Origin: Faecalitalea cylindroides ATCC 27803
GTDB lineage: Bacteria > Bacillota_I > Bacilli_A > Erysipelotrichales > Erysipelotrichaceae
Direction: 5' to 3'
Assembly: GCF_000469305.1 (NCBI RefSeq)
Contig: NZ_KI271030.1
Location: 1-62,190 of the forward strand
DNA length: 62,190 bases
Part shown: positions 33,671 to 43,178 of the stretch, piece by piece
Layout: every line of letters begins with the position of its first letter
How positions within the stretch are numbered: the first letter of the stretch is position 1
Notes under the pieces: generated by a model
Told to the model about the DNA's origin: nothing
Seen by the model: the letters and a program-made list of their open reading frames with translations, nothing else
Database searches by the model: none
Position numbers and translations under genes: made by a program

Positions 33671-35136
33671 ACGAACTTCTCCACCATATCTTTAACACTT
33701 TCTTCCATCTCTTTGACAGAGATCACATCTTTATGAATGATCTTAGAGGTTTGTAAAGCTGCTAGATTGCCAGGAATTGGATCGCTACAGATTTCTGCAA
33801 GTTTGTTCATCGCATCAAATTCAGAAGTACTTCCTATACCCAAGGCATCCAATACATCCTGAGGAAATTTATAAGGTGATGCCGTTGCTAAAGAAACGAT
33901 CACATCTTCACAGGCATCTTTGGCAACCTTATACGCAATGGCAGAATGTGGATCTAAGATCACACGATTGGAATCATAAGTTTCTTTTATGACTTGTTTT
34001 GTGTCTTCATCATCAATATAACCACAGCCAAATAAAGATTGTATTTTTTCCAACATCTGTGCTGGAATTTGATATTTTCCTTTTTGATTTAGATCATCCA
34101 TACATTGTTTGACAAATTCTGTATCTTGATTTGACATATAATACAACAATCTTTCTAGATTGGATGAAATCAAGATATCCATGCTAGGTGAGATTGTCTG
34201 AATAAAATCGCGGTTACGATCGTAGATTCCGGTTGTTAAAAAATCTGTTAAAACATGATTAGCATTGCTGGCTACATAGAATTTCTTTACCGGCAATCCC
34301 ATTAAATACGCATAATACCCAGCCAAAACATCTCCAAAATTTCCCGTAGGAACACTAAAGCAAACCGGATCATTCATTTTAATGACATCATGATTCGCAA
34401 GATATTTATAACTTTCAAAATAATAAACGATCTGAGGAACAAGTCGTCCTATATTAATCGAATTTGCACTCGTTAACATGACATTATGCTCAGCGGCAAA
34501 TTCATTTAGATCTTTATCCAAAAACAATTCTTTGACTTTACTTTGGGCATCGTCAAAGTTTCCTTTGATTGCCAACACTTTTAAATTGTTACCCGTCTGA
34601 CTTGCCATTTGGCGATATTGCATCTGGCTCACTTTTTGATCTGGATAAAAAACTTCGATTCCGATATTTTTTACATCTTTAAATCCATTTAACGCTGCTT
34701 TTCCAGTATCGCCACTTGTAGCCGTCAAGATCAAAGCTTTCTGATCTGTTTTTTCAAGAGCTACAGACATAAGCTGTGGTAATAAAGTCAAGGCAACATC
34801 CTTAAAAGCACTGGTTGGACCATGAAACAATTCCAGAACATAGATATCCCCTACCTTACGAACTGGGGTAATGTCTTTAGAGGCAAAAGTATCTGTATAT
34901 GCATTATTTACACATTGTTCTAATTCTTCTTTTGTAAAATCATGTAGAAGTTTGCTCAAAATGTAAACAGCATTTTCTTTATAATTATTTTGACAAACTC
35001 TATTTAAATCAATTTTTACATCAGCTAAATCAGGCCAGACAAACAATCCACCATCATCACTGATTCCTTTTAAAATTGCTTCTTTTGATTTCAGATGAAC
35101 CTGTTTATCTCGTGTTGAAACATAGAAATTGTTCAT
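33667..35136 (-). CDS. thrC: Threonine synthase (489 aa)
   Basis: PLP enzyme converting phosphohomoserine to threonine. The long form with an N-terminal domain (TRDKQVHLKSKEAILKGISDDGGLFV). The PLP Lys is K112 in FHGPTSAFKDVAL, with ATSGDTGKAAL for the phosphate. AAGGAGGG lies before the ATG. It heads a leftward operon thrC-thrB-pheB-DUF1461-maf and is divergent from hom-lysC-asd. Confidence 0.95.
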   Translation of the reverse strand: MNNFYVSTRDKQVHLKSKEAILKGISDDGGLFVWPDLADVKIDLNRVCQNNYKENAVYILSKLLHDFTKEELEQCVNNAYTDTFASKDITPVRKVGDIYVLELFHGPTSAFKDVALTLLPQLMSVALEKTDQKALILTATSGDTGKAALNGFKDVKNIGIEVFYPDQKVSQMQYRQMASQTGNNLKVLAIKGNFDDAQSKVKELFLDKDLNEFAAEHNVMLTSANSINIGRLVPQIVYYFESYKYLANHDVIKMNDPVCFSVPTGNFGDVLAGYYAYLMGLPVKKFYVASNANHVLTDFLTTGIYDRNRDFIQTISPSMDILISSNLERLLYYMSNQDTEFVKQCMDDLNQKGKYQIPAQMLEKIQSLFGCGYIDDEDTKQVIKETYDSNRVILDPHSAIAYKVAKDACEDVIVSLATASPYKFPQDVLDALGIGSTSEFDAMNKLAEICSDPIPGNLAALQTSKIIHKDVISVKEMEESVKDMVEKFV

Positions 35137-35148
35137 GGGAATCCCTCC

Positions 35149-35215
35149 TTGAAAAACTATATCTCATATGATACAATGTTCACAATTTAAAAACAAGTGT
35201 TTTTTAAAAAAACAC
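35149..35215. promoter_or_regulatory. Divergent thrC / hom promoters with a palindrome
   Basis: Rightward: TTGAAA (35149-35154) - 17 bp - TACAAT (35172-35177) for hom. Leftward: TTGTGA - 18 bp - TATAGT (35156-35161) for thrC. The two overlap face to face, so they should compete. A perfect palindrome GTGTTTTTT-A-AAAAAACAC (35197-35215) lies in the hom leader. Confidence 0.65.
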
Positions 35216-35229
35216 ATAAGGAGGATAAA

Positions 35230-36336
35230 ATGAACATTACTTTATGTGGATACGGTGTTGTAGGAAAAGGTGTTGAAAAACTTTGTGAATTAACCAATGA
35301 TCTCAATATCCAATATATATATGTACGAAAAGAAAAGGAAGATCTTCCCCGCTTTTCAAACGAAGAACATATCGTTGAAGATCCATCCATTGATATTGTC
35401 ATGGAATGTATGAATGGTCTTGAACCAGCTAACACATTGATTCGTAAAGCTTTAAAAGCGAAAAAACATGTAATCACATCCAATAAAGCAGTTATCGCAA
35501 CCTATTTGGAAGATTATTTAGATCTAGCTAAAGATAATGATACGACCATTCAAATTGAAGCTTGTGTTGCGGGTGGAATTCCTTTTTTAGATGCACTATT
35601 AAAGCTACAGCGTTTGGAGCCAATTCAAGGATATGAAGGAATCTTTAATGGAACCAGTAACTATATTCTAGATCAAATGACTAAAAATGCTCTTGATTAT
35701 GAAGTTGCCTTAAAAAATGCACAGGACCTTGGATATGCTGAAAAAGATCCTACGAATGATGTGGAAGGAATTGATGTTTACTATAAGGCTGTTATATCTA
35801 ATATGCTGGCTTATAAAAACAAAAAATTAGAGCTGCCAAAACCTGTTGGTATTTCTAAAATTTCAAATAATGATATTGCCTTGGCAAAAGAAAACGGGAA
35901 GATCATTCGCCATTTAGCAATTTCAGTTTGTAAAGATGAAAAAGTTTGTACGATCATTGCACCGGCATTTTTAGATAATGGAACTTTCTTAGCCAATGTT
36001 GAAAACAACTATAATGCACAAACGATCCATGCACATAGCTTTGAAACACTTGGCTATCTAGGTCAAGGGGCTGGTCAATTAGCTACCGCTCAAGCTATGA
36101 TGCAAAATGCAATTGATACATTGGAAAACAAAGAACGTACGATTATATTAACCAATACGTACACATATGATGAAACACTGATCAAAGAAAACTGGATCAT
36201 TCGTTCAAATAAAGAGCTTACAATCAACTATACAAAAAAAGATGGTTCTTACTATTGGATCGAACAAATGGATCAGACAATCATTCAAAAAATCAAAAAA
36301 CAAGATACAGATGCAATGATCGCAATATGGAGATAA
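35230..36336 (+). CDS. hom: Homoserine dehydrogenase (368 aa)
   Basis: Reduces aspartate semialdehyde to homoserine. The start at 35230 follows AGGAGG; MNITLCGYGVVGKGVEKL is the Rossmann glycine loop. Catalytic-domain motifs VAGGIPFLDALLKL, GIFNGTSNYILDQM and GYAEKDPTNDVEGIDVYYKA are present. There is no canonical C-terminal ACT domain (usual in Bacillus Hom), so threonine feedback on this enzyme may be missing or provided otherwise. Confidence 0.94.
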   Translation: MNITLCGYGVVGKGVEKLCELTNDLNIQYIYVRKEKEDLPRFSNEEHIVEDPSIDIVMECMNGLEPANTLIRKALKAKKHVITSNKAVIATYLEDYLDLAKDNDTTIQIEACVAGGIPFLDALLKLQRLEPIQGYEGIFNGTSNYILDQMTKNALDYEVALKNAQDLGYAEKDPTNDVEGIDVYYKAVISNMLAYKNKKLELPKPVGISKISNNDIALAKENGKIIRHLAISVCKDEKVCTIIAPAFLDNGTFLANVENNYNAQTIHAHSFETLGYLGQGAGQLATAQAMMQNAIDTLENKERTIILTNTYTYDETLIKENWIIRSNKELTINYTKKDGSYYWIEQMDQTIIQKIKKQDTDAMIAIWR

Positions 36337-36340
36337 GCTT

Positions 36341-37663
36341 ATGTTAAAAATCACAAAATTTGGCGGAAGCAGTGTAGCCAGTGCTTCTCAATTTAAAAAA
36401 GTTAAAGAGATCGTTATGTCAGATCCTGCACGAAAATATGTTGTAGTGAGTGCCCCTGGGAAAAGAAACGGAAATGACAATAAGATTACCGACCTGCTCT
36501 ATTTATTAGATGCACATCGTCAATATCACGTAGATGCCTCAAATGTTTTTAATTTGATCAAAGATCGTTTCTTGGAAATAAAAAATGAACTAGGTTTAAA
36601 ACAACCTATTGAAAAGGAATTAGATCGTTTTTATACGAACTTAAATCAAATGAACCAAGCCGAAATCGTTTCACGAGGAGAATATTTCTGTGCCAAATTA
36701 ATGGCAGAATATTTAGGCTATGGATTTGTCGATGCCAAAGATATCATTCGTTTTCGATTAGATAAAACCATTGACTGGCAGGCAACAACAAACAAACTAA
36801 CCGCAAAATGCGCTCAGTATAAAAACTTTGTTTTTCCCGGTTTCTATGGAGGCAGTGCCAATGGACAAATCCAAATTTTTCCTAGAGGTGGTGGAGATAT
36901 TACCGGAGCTATATTGGCACGATGTTTAAATGCAGATGTCTATGAAAACTGGACCGATGTCTCTGGATTTTTAATGGCAGATCCAAGAATCGTAAAAGAT
37001 CCAGAACAAATTACACATATCACCTACTCAGAACTAAGAGAGTTAAGCTATATGGGTGCCAGCGTTCTTCATGAAGAAGCTATATTCCCTGTCAAGGAAG
37101 CAAATATCCCCATTCATATCTTGAATACAAATCGACCACAGGATGCAGGAACGATCATTCAAGAACATAACAATTACGTCAACCCTTATGCCATTACAGG
37201 GATTGCTGGAAAGACAGATTTCTTAAGCATTTACATTTATAAAAAACATATGTCCAACGAAATAGGATTTATCCGAAAAGTTCTATCGATCCTTGAAGCA
37301 TATCATATAAGTGTAGAACATATTCCAAGTGGAATTGATTCCTTCAGTATCGTTGTCTCTAAAAAAGACATTGAAGATTCCTTATATGAAATTCTTGCTC
37401 GTATCAAGACAGAATTAAAACCAGATGAAATCAAAACACAGGAAGATATTTCATTGATTTCAACCGTGGGTAAAAACATGTCTGATAAGCCAGGTACCAG
37501 TGGTAAACTATTTGGTTCTCTAGGAGCTAACAACATCAATATTGTGATGATTGCCCAAGGCAGCGATGAAATCAACATAACGGTTGGTGTAAAGAAAAAA
37601 GATTTTGAAAAAACGATACAAGTTATTTATGACACATTTGTCACAAAGGAGAAACAGTCATGA
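36341..37663 (+). CDS. lysC: Aspartate kinase (440 aa)
   Basis: First step of the aspartate family. Kinase core ITKFGGSSVASASQFKKV, VVSAPGKR, FPRGGGDITGAILARCLNADVYENWTDVSGFL, then two ACT domains (about residues 295-440; LISTVGKNMSDKPGTSGKLFGSLGANNINIVMIAQGSDEINITV) for allosteric feedback. It is four bases after hom and overlaps asd by four bases, so the three are co-translated. Confidence 0.95.
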   Translation: MLKITKFGGSSVASASQFKKVKEIVMSDPARKYVVVSAPGKRNGNDNKITDLLYLLDAHRQYHVDASNVFNLIKDRFLEIKNELGLKQPIEKELDRFYTNLNQMNQAEIVSRGEYFCAKLMAEYLGYGFVDAKDIIRFRLDKTIDWQATTNKLTAKCAQYKNFVFPGFYGGSANGQIQIFPRGGGDITGAILARCLNADVYENWTDVSGFLMADPRIVKDPEQITHITYSELRELSYMGASVLHEEAIFPVKEANIPIHILNTNRPQDAGTIIQEHNNYVNPYAITGIAGKTDFLSIYIYKKHMSNEIGFIRKVLSILEAYHISVEHIPSGIDSFSIVVSKKDIEDSLYEILARIKTELKPDEIKTQEDISLISTVGKNMSDKPGTSGKLFGSLGANNINIVMIAQGSDEINITVGVKKKDFEKTIQVIYDTFVTKEKQS

Positions 37664-38643
37664 AGACAATTGCAATTGTAGGCGCTACAGGCGCTGTAGG
37701 ACAACAGATGTTAAAATGCCTTGAAGAAAGAAACATTCAATGCAACTTAAAGCTTTTGGCAAGTGCCCGCTCTAAAGGAAAAAAATTCAAATTCTTCGAT
37801 CAAGAAATTATTTGTGAAGAATTGAATCCAGATAGTTTTAAAGATGTTGACTTTGCTCTTGGTGCCACTGAAAACGATATTGCCAAAACATGGATTCCCT
37901 GGGCGTTAGAAAACAATGTGGTCATCGTCGATAATTCAAGTGCCTTTCGCTTAGACCAAGATGTTCCTCTAGTTATCCCTGAAATTAATCCGGAGGATAT
38001 CGCCAAGAACAAAGGTATCATTGCCAATCCCAACTGTGCGACTATCATTGCCCTGGTCGCATTAAATGCTCTGCATAAAGAATTTAAGATCAAACGCATG
38101 ATTGTCACAACATTTCAGGCTGTTAGTGGAGCTGGAGTAAAAGGTATTCAAGATTTAGAAAATCAATTAAAAGATCCTACTGCACCTTGTAATGCATTTC
38201 CTTATCCAATTGCCTACAACCTAATCCCTCAAATCGGAGACTTTGATGATCTAGGAATATCAAAAGAAGAATGGAAACTACAAAATGAATCCAGAAAAAT
38301 CTTACACGATGACAACCTTTTGGTAAACTGCACTTGCGTTCGTGTTCCAATCTTACGAAGCCATTCTGAAAGTATCACGATCGAATGCGAAAAAGAAATC
38401 GATATTACCAAGGCTAGAGAACTTCTATCATCAGCACAAGGCGTTCTATTAAAAGACGATCCTTTACACAAACAATATCCAATGCCTTTAGAAACAACAG
38501 ATCAAGATCTTGTTTATGTAGGCCGTGTTCGTAAAGATATTTCTGATCCTACAAATCACTCTTTATCCTTATTCTGCTGCGGCGATCAAATACGCAAAGG
38601 AGCCGCTACGAACGCTGTTCAAATTTTAGAAAAACTTCTTTAA
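37660..38643 (+). CDS. asd: Aspartate-semialdehyde dehydrogenase (327 aa)
   Basis: Makes aspartate semialdehyde. NADP-binding IVGATGAVGQQML, VIVDNSSAFRLDQDVPLVIPEIN, the catalytic Cys in NPNCATIIALVALN, and TFQAVSGAGVKGI. Last gene of the hom-lysC-asd operon; a strong hairpin follows. Confidence 0.95.
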   Translation: MKTIAIVGATGAVGQQMLKCLEERNIQCNLKLLASARSKGKKFKFFDQEIICEELNPDSFKDVDFALGATENDIAKTWIPWALENNVVIVDNSSAFRLDQDVPLVIPEINPEDIAKNKGIIANPNCATIIALVALNALHKEFKIKRMIVTTFQAVSGAGVKGIQDLENQLKDPTAPCNAFPYPIAYNLIPQIGDFDDLGISKEEWKLQNESRKILHDDNLLVNCTCVRVPILRSHSESITIECEKEIDITKARELLSSAQGVLLKDDPLHKQYPMPLETTDQDLVYVGRVRKDISDPTNHSLSLFCCGDQIRKGAATNAVQILEKLL

Positions 38644-38644
38644 A

Positions 38645-38673
38645 AAGACCAGGCTATTTTTCAGCCTGGTCTT
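38645..38673. terminator. Bidirectional terminator between asd and a membrane-protein gene
   Basis: AAGACCAGGCT (38645-38655) pairs with AGCCTGGTCTT (38663-38673); A/T runs on both sides. Confidence 0.88.
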
Positions 38674-39019
38674 CGTTTGTTTTATCAACAATTTCTTTGG
38701 ATTCGATCGTATCTGTTTCATCTTCTTCAACTTTTTGTTCTGGTGCCTCTTTTTTTTCTTCTTTTGATTCTTCATCACGTACCAATAATTTGATCAAAGT
38801 TTCATTCATACAAGCAAGAGCATAAAGGATCACAGTTAACATAACCGGATTAAAACAATAAGAAATTAAAGTTTCAATGATCTGAGCTGTTGTGATCGTT
38901 CCAGCAGCTATATACGTTGAAAGTGCTGAATATGTTGAAAATAATGTGTATCCAGTGTAAACCAAGGATAAAACAACAAATACATATAAAATCTTCGTTA
39001 AATTCTTCTCTTTTTTCAT
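38654..39019 (-). CDS. Unknown membrane protein with acidic tail (121 aa)
   Basis: Starts at 39019, set by GGAGG; the upstream in-frame ATG at 39031 contains that ribosome binding site. Two transmembrane segments (residues about 8-27 and 45-68) precede a highly charged Glu-rich tail (EESKEEKKEAPEQKVEEDE). No family is recognised. Its 3' end lies in the shared terminator. An eight-base inverted repeat (39025-39032 with 39075-39082) could mask its ribosome binding site. Confidence 0.7.
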   Translation of the reverse strand: MKKEKNLTKILYVFVVLSLVYTGYTLFSTYSALSTYIAAGTITTAQIIETLISYCFNPVMLTVILYALACMNETLIKLLVRDEESKEEKKEAPEQKVEEDETDTIESKEIVDKTNEDQAEK

Positions 39020-39087
39020 AAATACCTCCATGATTTCTCTATTGTACTTTATTTCTAGTTTTTTTTCTACTTTTCATGGAGGAAGGC

Positions 39088-41199
39088 CTATTTTTTAAAG
39101 ATTGATTGTTTCAACTGAGTTAATATATCAAATAGTCTATTTTCCACTTTTTCCTCTTTATTTGAGACAAGTTCAATCGCTTTTTCCATATTCATTTTTT
39201 GAGAATCATAAGGATCTCGTGAAGAATCAACACGTACATATTGTCCATTAGATTTTAGATATCTTGCTTTTACATTATCTTTTAAAATATCATCAAAGTA
39301 ATCTAATATACGTTTTTTTAATCGTTCATCATAAATTGGACAAGCTACTTCAACACGTTTTTCAGTATTTCTTGTCATAAAATCCGCACTGGATATATAT
39401 ACCTTGTTGACACCCTGTGTTTCAAAACAGTAAATTCGAGAATGTTCCAAGAAACGTCCAACTATACTAATGATCCAAATATTATCCGTATAGCCTTCAA
39501 GCTCTGGTAACAAACAACAAATACCACGAATAACCATAGTAATTTTTACCCCTGCTTGGCTGGCTTCAACAAGACGTTTCATGATATCCATATCGGTCAT
39601 TGAATTCATCTTGATCTTAATAGATGCCGCTTTGCCAGCCTTGGCATGTTCGATCAAAAGATCGATATTCGATAGAACTTCCTGTTTTAGATTGGCAGGA
39701 GCAACCCATAAATGTTGATAAGATCCATTTAAATTCGATGTTGCCATATTTTGAAAGAAAGCTACTGCATCTTTACCGATACTTTCTTTTGCCGTTATAT
39801 ACGAAATATCCGTATACATATGGCTTGTTTTTTCATTATAGTTCCCTGTTCCAATTTGAGTAATATACTTGATCGTATTTCTTGTTTTATACGTAATCAG
39901 ACAAACCTTAGAATGAACTTTATAGTTTTCAAAACCGTATAAGATTCGACATCCAGCATCTTCTAAGATTTCTGCTGCATTGATATTGTTCTGTTCATCG
40001 AAACGAGCACGAAGCTCCATCAAGACCGTAACTTCTTTGCCGTTCTCTGCAGCTCGACATAAATATCTTAAAATCTTTGAATGTTTCGCAAGTCGATAGA
40101 TCGTAATCTTGATTGAAACAACATTTGGATCTGAACTTGCTTCTTTTAACAAATCAAGAAATACTCCAACATCCTGATATGGATAAAACAATAAAGCATC
40201 ATGATCAATGATTTGTGGAATCAATGGTTTCTTACTATCTAGATCAATGGATGGCTGAGCATTAAAATCTTCATAAGATAAAGGTGTCTTTAACGACAAG
40301 GAAGCTGAATCAATAACGGAATAGACATGCTCCATTTCCAATGGAGTTTTTGAAACAAAAACTTGCTTGCGTTTCAAATTTAAATGATCGCATAAGTATT
40401 CACAGACATCATCCTTAATATCTTTATAGAATTCTAATCGAATTGGTGACAAACGACTTCTAGACTTTAAGATCTTCTTCATAGATTGTCGATAATCTTC
40501 ATCATCATCAATCGCTTTATCATCCAGGTTGATATCGGCATTGCGAGTGACACGAATGACTGTTTTAAACAATACTTCTTCATTAAAAAGCTTTTGTGCG
40601 AAGTGGCAGATAATTTGCTCTGCTAACAAATAACAATGCTCCGTATCTGGAACATATAAGACTCGATCTATAAAATTAGGAACACTTATGATTCCGTATC
40701 CTTGTTCCAATTCAACAATGATATACAATCCTTTGTTTATTAAATGTGGAAAAGGATGTCTTGCATCTATGATCTGTGGTGACAACAAAGGAAAAATCTG
40801 TGTATCAAAATATTGGGTTACATATTTTAACTGCTTTTTAGATAGATCTTTAAATGAAAGACAAGACATCTGCAAAGATCTTAATGTGCGATTGATATCT
40901 TTATACGTTTCATCTTTTAAAACATATAGTTTCTCACTCATTTCATAAATCGCATCTAACTGTTCATCTGGTGTCATTCCACTGCGTTTATCAATATTAT
41001 CTTTATCAATCAAAGATAAATCATATAAACTACCACATCGAATCATGTAAAATTCATCTAAATTGCTGGTAAAAATAGCTATAAATTTTAATCTTTCCAA
41101 TAACGGAACTCTTGGATCTGCTGCTTCTTCTAAAACTCGTTCATTAAAACGCAGCCAAGATAGTTCACGATTTTGGGTAAACGGATATTTTTTATGCAT
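39088..41199 (-). CDS. ppk1: Polyphosphate kinase 1 (703 aa)
   Basis: Polymerises the gamma phosphate of ATP into polyphosphate. N-terminal FTQNRELSWLRFNERVLEEA; the phosphorylated active-site His in GFENYKVHSKVCLITY; the second catalytic His in FLEHSRIYCFE; and YTDISYITA. Four-domain length is standard. The gene overlaps ppx by eight bases, so synthesis and breakdown of polyphosphate are made from one message. Confidence 0.95.
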   Translation of the reverse strand: MHKKYPFTQNRELSWLRFNERVLEEAADPRVPLLERLKFIAIFTSNLDEFYMIRCGSLYDLSLIDKDNIDKRSGMTPDEQLDAIYEMSEKLYVLKDETYKDINRTLRSLQMSCLSFKDLSKKQLKYVTQYFDTQIFPLLSPQIIDARHPFPHLINKGLYIIVELEQGYGIISVPNFIDRVLYVPDTEHCYLLAEQIICHFAQKLFNEEVLFKTVIRVTRNADINLDDKAIDDDEDYRQSMKKILKSRSRLSPIRLEFYKDIKDDVCEYLCDHLNLKRKQVFVSKTPLEMEHVYSVIDSASLSLKTPLSYEDFNAQPSIDLDSKKPLIPQIIDHDALLFYPYQDVGVFLDLLKEASSDPNVVSIKITIYRLAKHSKILRYLCRAAENGKEVTVLMELRARFDEQNNINAAEILEDAGCRILYGFENYKVHSKVCLITYKTRNTIKYITQIGTGNYNEKTSHMYTDISYITAKESIGKDAVAFFQNMATSNLNGSYQHLWVAPANLKQEVLSNIDLLIEHAKAGKAASIKIKMNSMTDMDIMKRLVEASQAGVKITMVIRGICCLLPELEGYTDNIWIISIVGRFLEHSRIYCFETQGVNKVYISSADFMTRNTEKRVEVACPIYDERLKKRILDYFDDILKDNVKARYLKSNGQYVRVDSSRDPYDSQKMNMEKAIELVSNKEEKVENRLFDILTQLKQSIFKK

Positions 41200-42112
41200 T
41201 TTGTTCTCCTATAACTCTCTCAATCAAATAACCTTCTCGAACTCCATTCATTGATACTTGAATTTTTTCAGCTTGTGTATATTGCGCAATCGTATCAATG
41301 ATCACCAATCCACAAAAAAGAGTGTGGATCCTGTCTGGTTTAACTTTCAAAAACAAATGCGCATAACGCTCTTCATCTTCTAATAAATATTTTGTAAGTT
41401 CTTTTAATTGATTGCTGTCAAACTCATAACAATCTTTGGCAATCCATTTCAAGCTCACAAGCACAGAGCGTAAAGCTCGCATGCTACCACCAGTCACCGC
41501 AAGATATCGACATCGAAAAGTTCCTTTATCCTTCTCGGCATCTTTTAATTCTTTCATAACACGTTCTTTCATCAATTTAACTTCCTTTGCCTTAGGAAGA
41601 ATGGCTTTTACATATTTATTGAACATGTTTAAAGATCCAATCGGTAAACTGGCGACATACCCAATCTGGTTATGATCATATAAAATGATCTCACTACTTC
41701 CTCCGCCTGTATCCACATAGATACCATTGTCATGGGCTAGTCCGTGAATAGCTCCTTTAAAACTCAATCTACCTTCCTGAGCACCAGAAAGTAAATTGAT
41801 CTTGATATCACAGTCGTTTTTAACTCTATCCAATACCTCTTGTGTGTTATCAATATTTCGTAAAGAAGCTGTCGCAAAAGCTGAAAAAGAGCCAATATTT
41901 AAAGCTTGCATCATATCTTTAAAACGCATTAAACACTGTTCTAATTTTAGAATACCTTCTTCAGACATAATGCGCTTTTTAACATAGGAAACGATCCCAA
42001 CCGCTTCCTTTTTTGAAAACAAGATTTCAAAATTATTATTTTCATTAATTTGATATACATTTAATCGAATCGTATTTGATCCGATATCAATGATTCCATG
42101 TATCATACTCAA
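41192..42112 (-). CDS. ppx: Ppx/GppA exopolyphosphatase (306 aa)
   Basis: Actin-fold phosphatase that removes phosphate from polyphosphate chains, or hydrolyses pppGpp. Motifs HGIIDIGSNTIRLNVYQ, DTGGGSSEIILYD and LPIGSLNMFNKY. It is the short, domain I+II form without the C-terminal HD domain, typical of Firmicutes. It is first in the ppx-ppk operon. Confidence 0.92.
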   Translation of the reverse strand: MSMIHGIIDIGSNTIRLNVYQINENNNFEILFSKKEAVGIVSYVKKRIMSEEGILKLEQCLMRFKDMMQALNIGSFSAFATASLRNIDNTQEVLDRVKNDCDIKINLLSGAQEGRLSFKGAIHGLAHDNGIYVDTGGGSSEIILYDHNQIGYVASLPIGSLNMFNKYVKAILPKAKEVKLMKERVMKELKDAEKDKGTFRCRYLAVTGGSMRALRSVLVSLKWIAKDCYEFDSNQLKELTKYLLEDEERYAHLFLKVKPDRIHTLFCGLVIIDTIAQYTQAEKIQVSMNGVREGYLIERVIGEQNA

Positions 42113-42170
42113 ACCCCCATATTATTATAATTCTTCTAACTTATATAAATGTAAATTCTCTGTTAATTGT

Positions 42171-42195
42171 AAAAAAGACCTCTATAAAAGAGGTT
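42171..42195 (-). terminator. Terminator of the ROK kinase gene
   Basis: ACCTCT (42178-42183) and AGAGGT (42189-42194) form the stem; the minus strand runs into six T. Confidence 0.85.
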
Positions 42196-42200
42196 AGTGA

Positions 42201-43100
42201 TTACGCAATTTTTGTCATTGGCAACATAGCTGCGCCAATGATACCAGGTTCTTCTAACATCGCTTCTTTAAATACAACTGGCTGCATTCCCACATGGATC
42301 ATATCACGATAATACTTCTCCATCTTATCAAAGAATACATCTTTGCCTTTCATGACTCCTCCACCTACGACAAATACATGAGGATCACATACATGAGCAA
42401 TCGCACTAAACATCATCGCAAGATCATAAGCCATATTATCTACAATTTCTAAAGCTTTTTCATCCTTTTGACGAGCTAGTTCAAAAACATCTCCAGCATG
42501 CTGGATCGTATCGCCAAATACTTCTTTTCCTTTTCTTGTAATGGCTGTTCCACTTGCCTCATTTTCTACAGCACCTACATTTAAAATATTGTACTTGTTT
42601 CGATTGCGATCAATACAAATATTTCCAATTTCACCCGCATGACCATTTTGTCCACTCAATACTTTTTTATCAATAGATAAAGCTCCACCAATTCCAGTAG
42701 AAATGGTTACATAATAAACAATTGGATATTCTTTTCCAGCACCTAAACACGCTTCTCCGAGTGTTGCCACTTTTACATCGTTATCAATAAATGTTGGTTT
42801 ATTAAAATGTTTTGAAATATGTTCTACGATAGGATAGCCAACAAGTTTTGGTAAATTGGTTGAAACAATGATCTTGCCATGTATCGTATCAATTGGGCCT
42901 GGTATTCCCATTCCAATTCCTTCGCATTCTTCATATCCATCAATTCGCTCGATTAGTTCGATCATCTTAGACATCACATGTTCAGCCCCTTTATCCGGCT
43001 CACTGACATCTTTTACCATTTGAAGAATATTTCCTTCTTCATCGACTTTGGCTGCACGAATATTCGTTCCACCAAGGTCTACACCAATAAATGTTTTCAT
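42201..43100 (-). CDS. ROK-family sugar kinase, probable glucokinase (299 aa)
   Basis: N-terminal ATP loop GVDLGGTNIRAAKVDEEG, GIGMGIPGPID, catalytic region PTFIDNDVKVATLGEACLGAG, STGIGGALS, and VVGGGVMKGKD. The Cys-rich zinc motif CxCGxxGCxE of typical ROK glucokinases is absent: the region reads GEIGNICIDRNRNKYNILNVGAVENEASG, with the GExxN and ExxxSG frame kept but only one Cys. Substrate could be glucose or an N-acetylhexosamine; the latter would fit free GlcNAc/GalNAc released by the phosphorylase. A full-consensus cre site lies upstream. Confidence 0.88.
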   Translation of the reverse strand: MKTFIGVDLGGTNIRAAKVDEEGNILQMVKDVSEPDKGAEHVMSKMIELIERIDGYEECEGIGMGIPGPIDTIHGKIIVSTNLPKLVGYPIVEHISKHFNKPTFIDNDVKVATLGEACLGAGKEYPIVYYVTISTGIGGALSIDKKVLSGQNGHAGEIGNICIDRNRNKYNILNVGAVENEASGTAITRKGKEVFGDTIQHAGDVFELARQKDEKALEIVDNMAYDLAMMFSAIAHVCDPHVFVVGGGVMKGKDVFFDKMEKYYRDMIHVGMQPVVFKEAMLEEPGIIGAAMLPMTKIA

Positions 43101-43127
43101 TTCTAAATCCTCACAATCCTCATCTCT

Positions 43128-43178
43128 ATTGTAGAATTATTGAAGAAGAAACTCAACCGAAAAATGTAAGCGTTGTCA
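43128..43178 (-). promoter_or_regulatory. ROK kinase promoter with full-consensus cre site
   Basis: Minus strand TTGAGT (43151-43156) - 17 bp - TACAAT (43128-43133). Just upstream, ATGTAAGCGTTGTCA (43164-43178, plus strand) matches every position of WTGNAANCGNWNNCW. A cre centred near -50 is a position from which CcpA can activate as well as repress. The site overlaps the end of the double-XRE gene. Confidence 0.7.
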
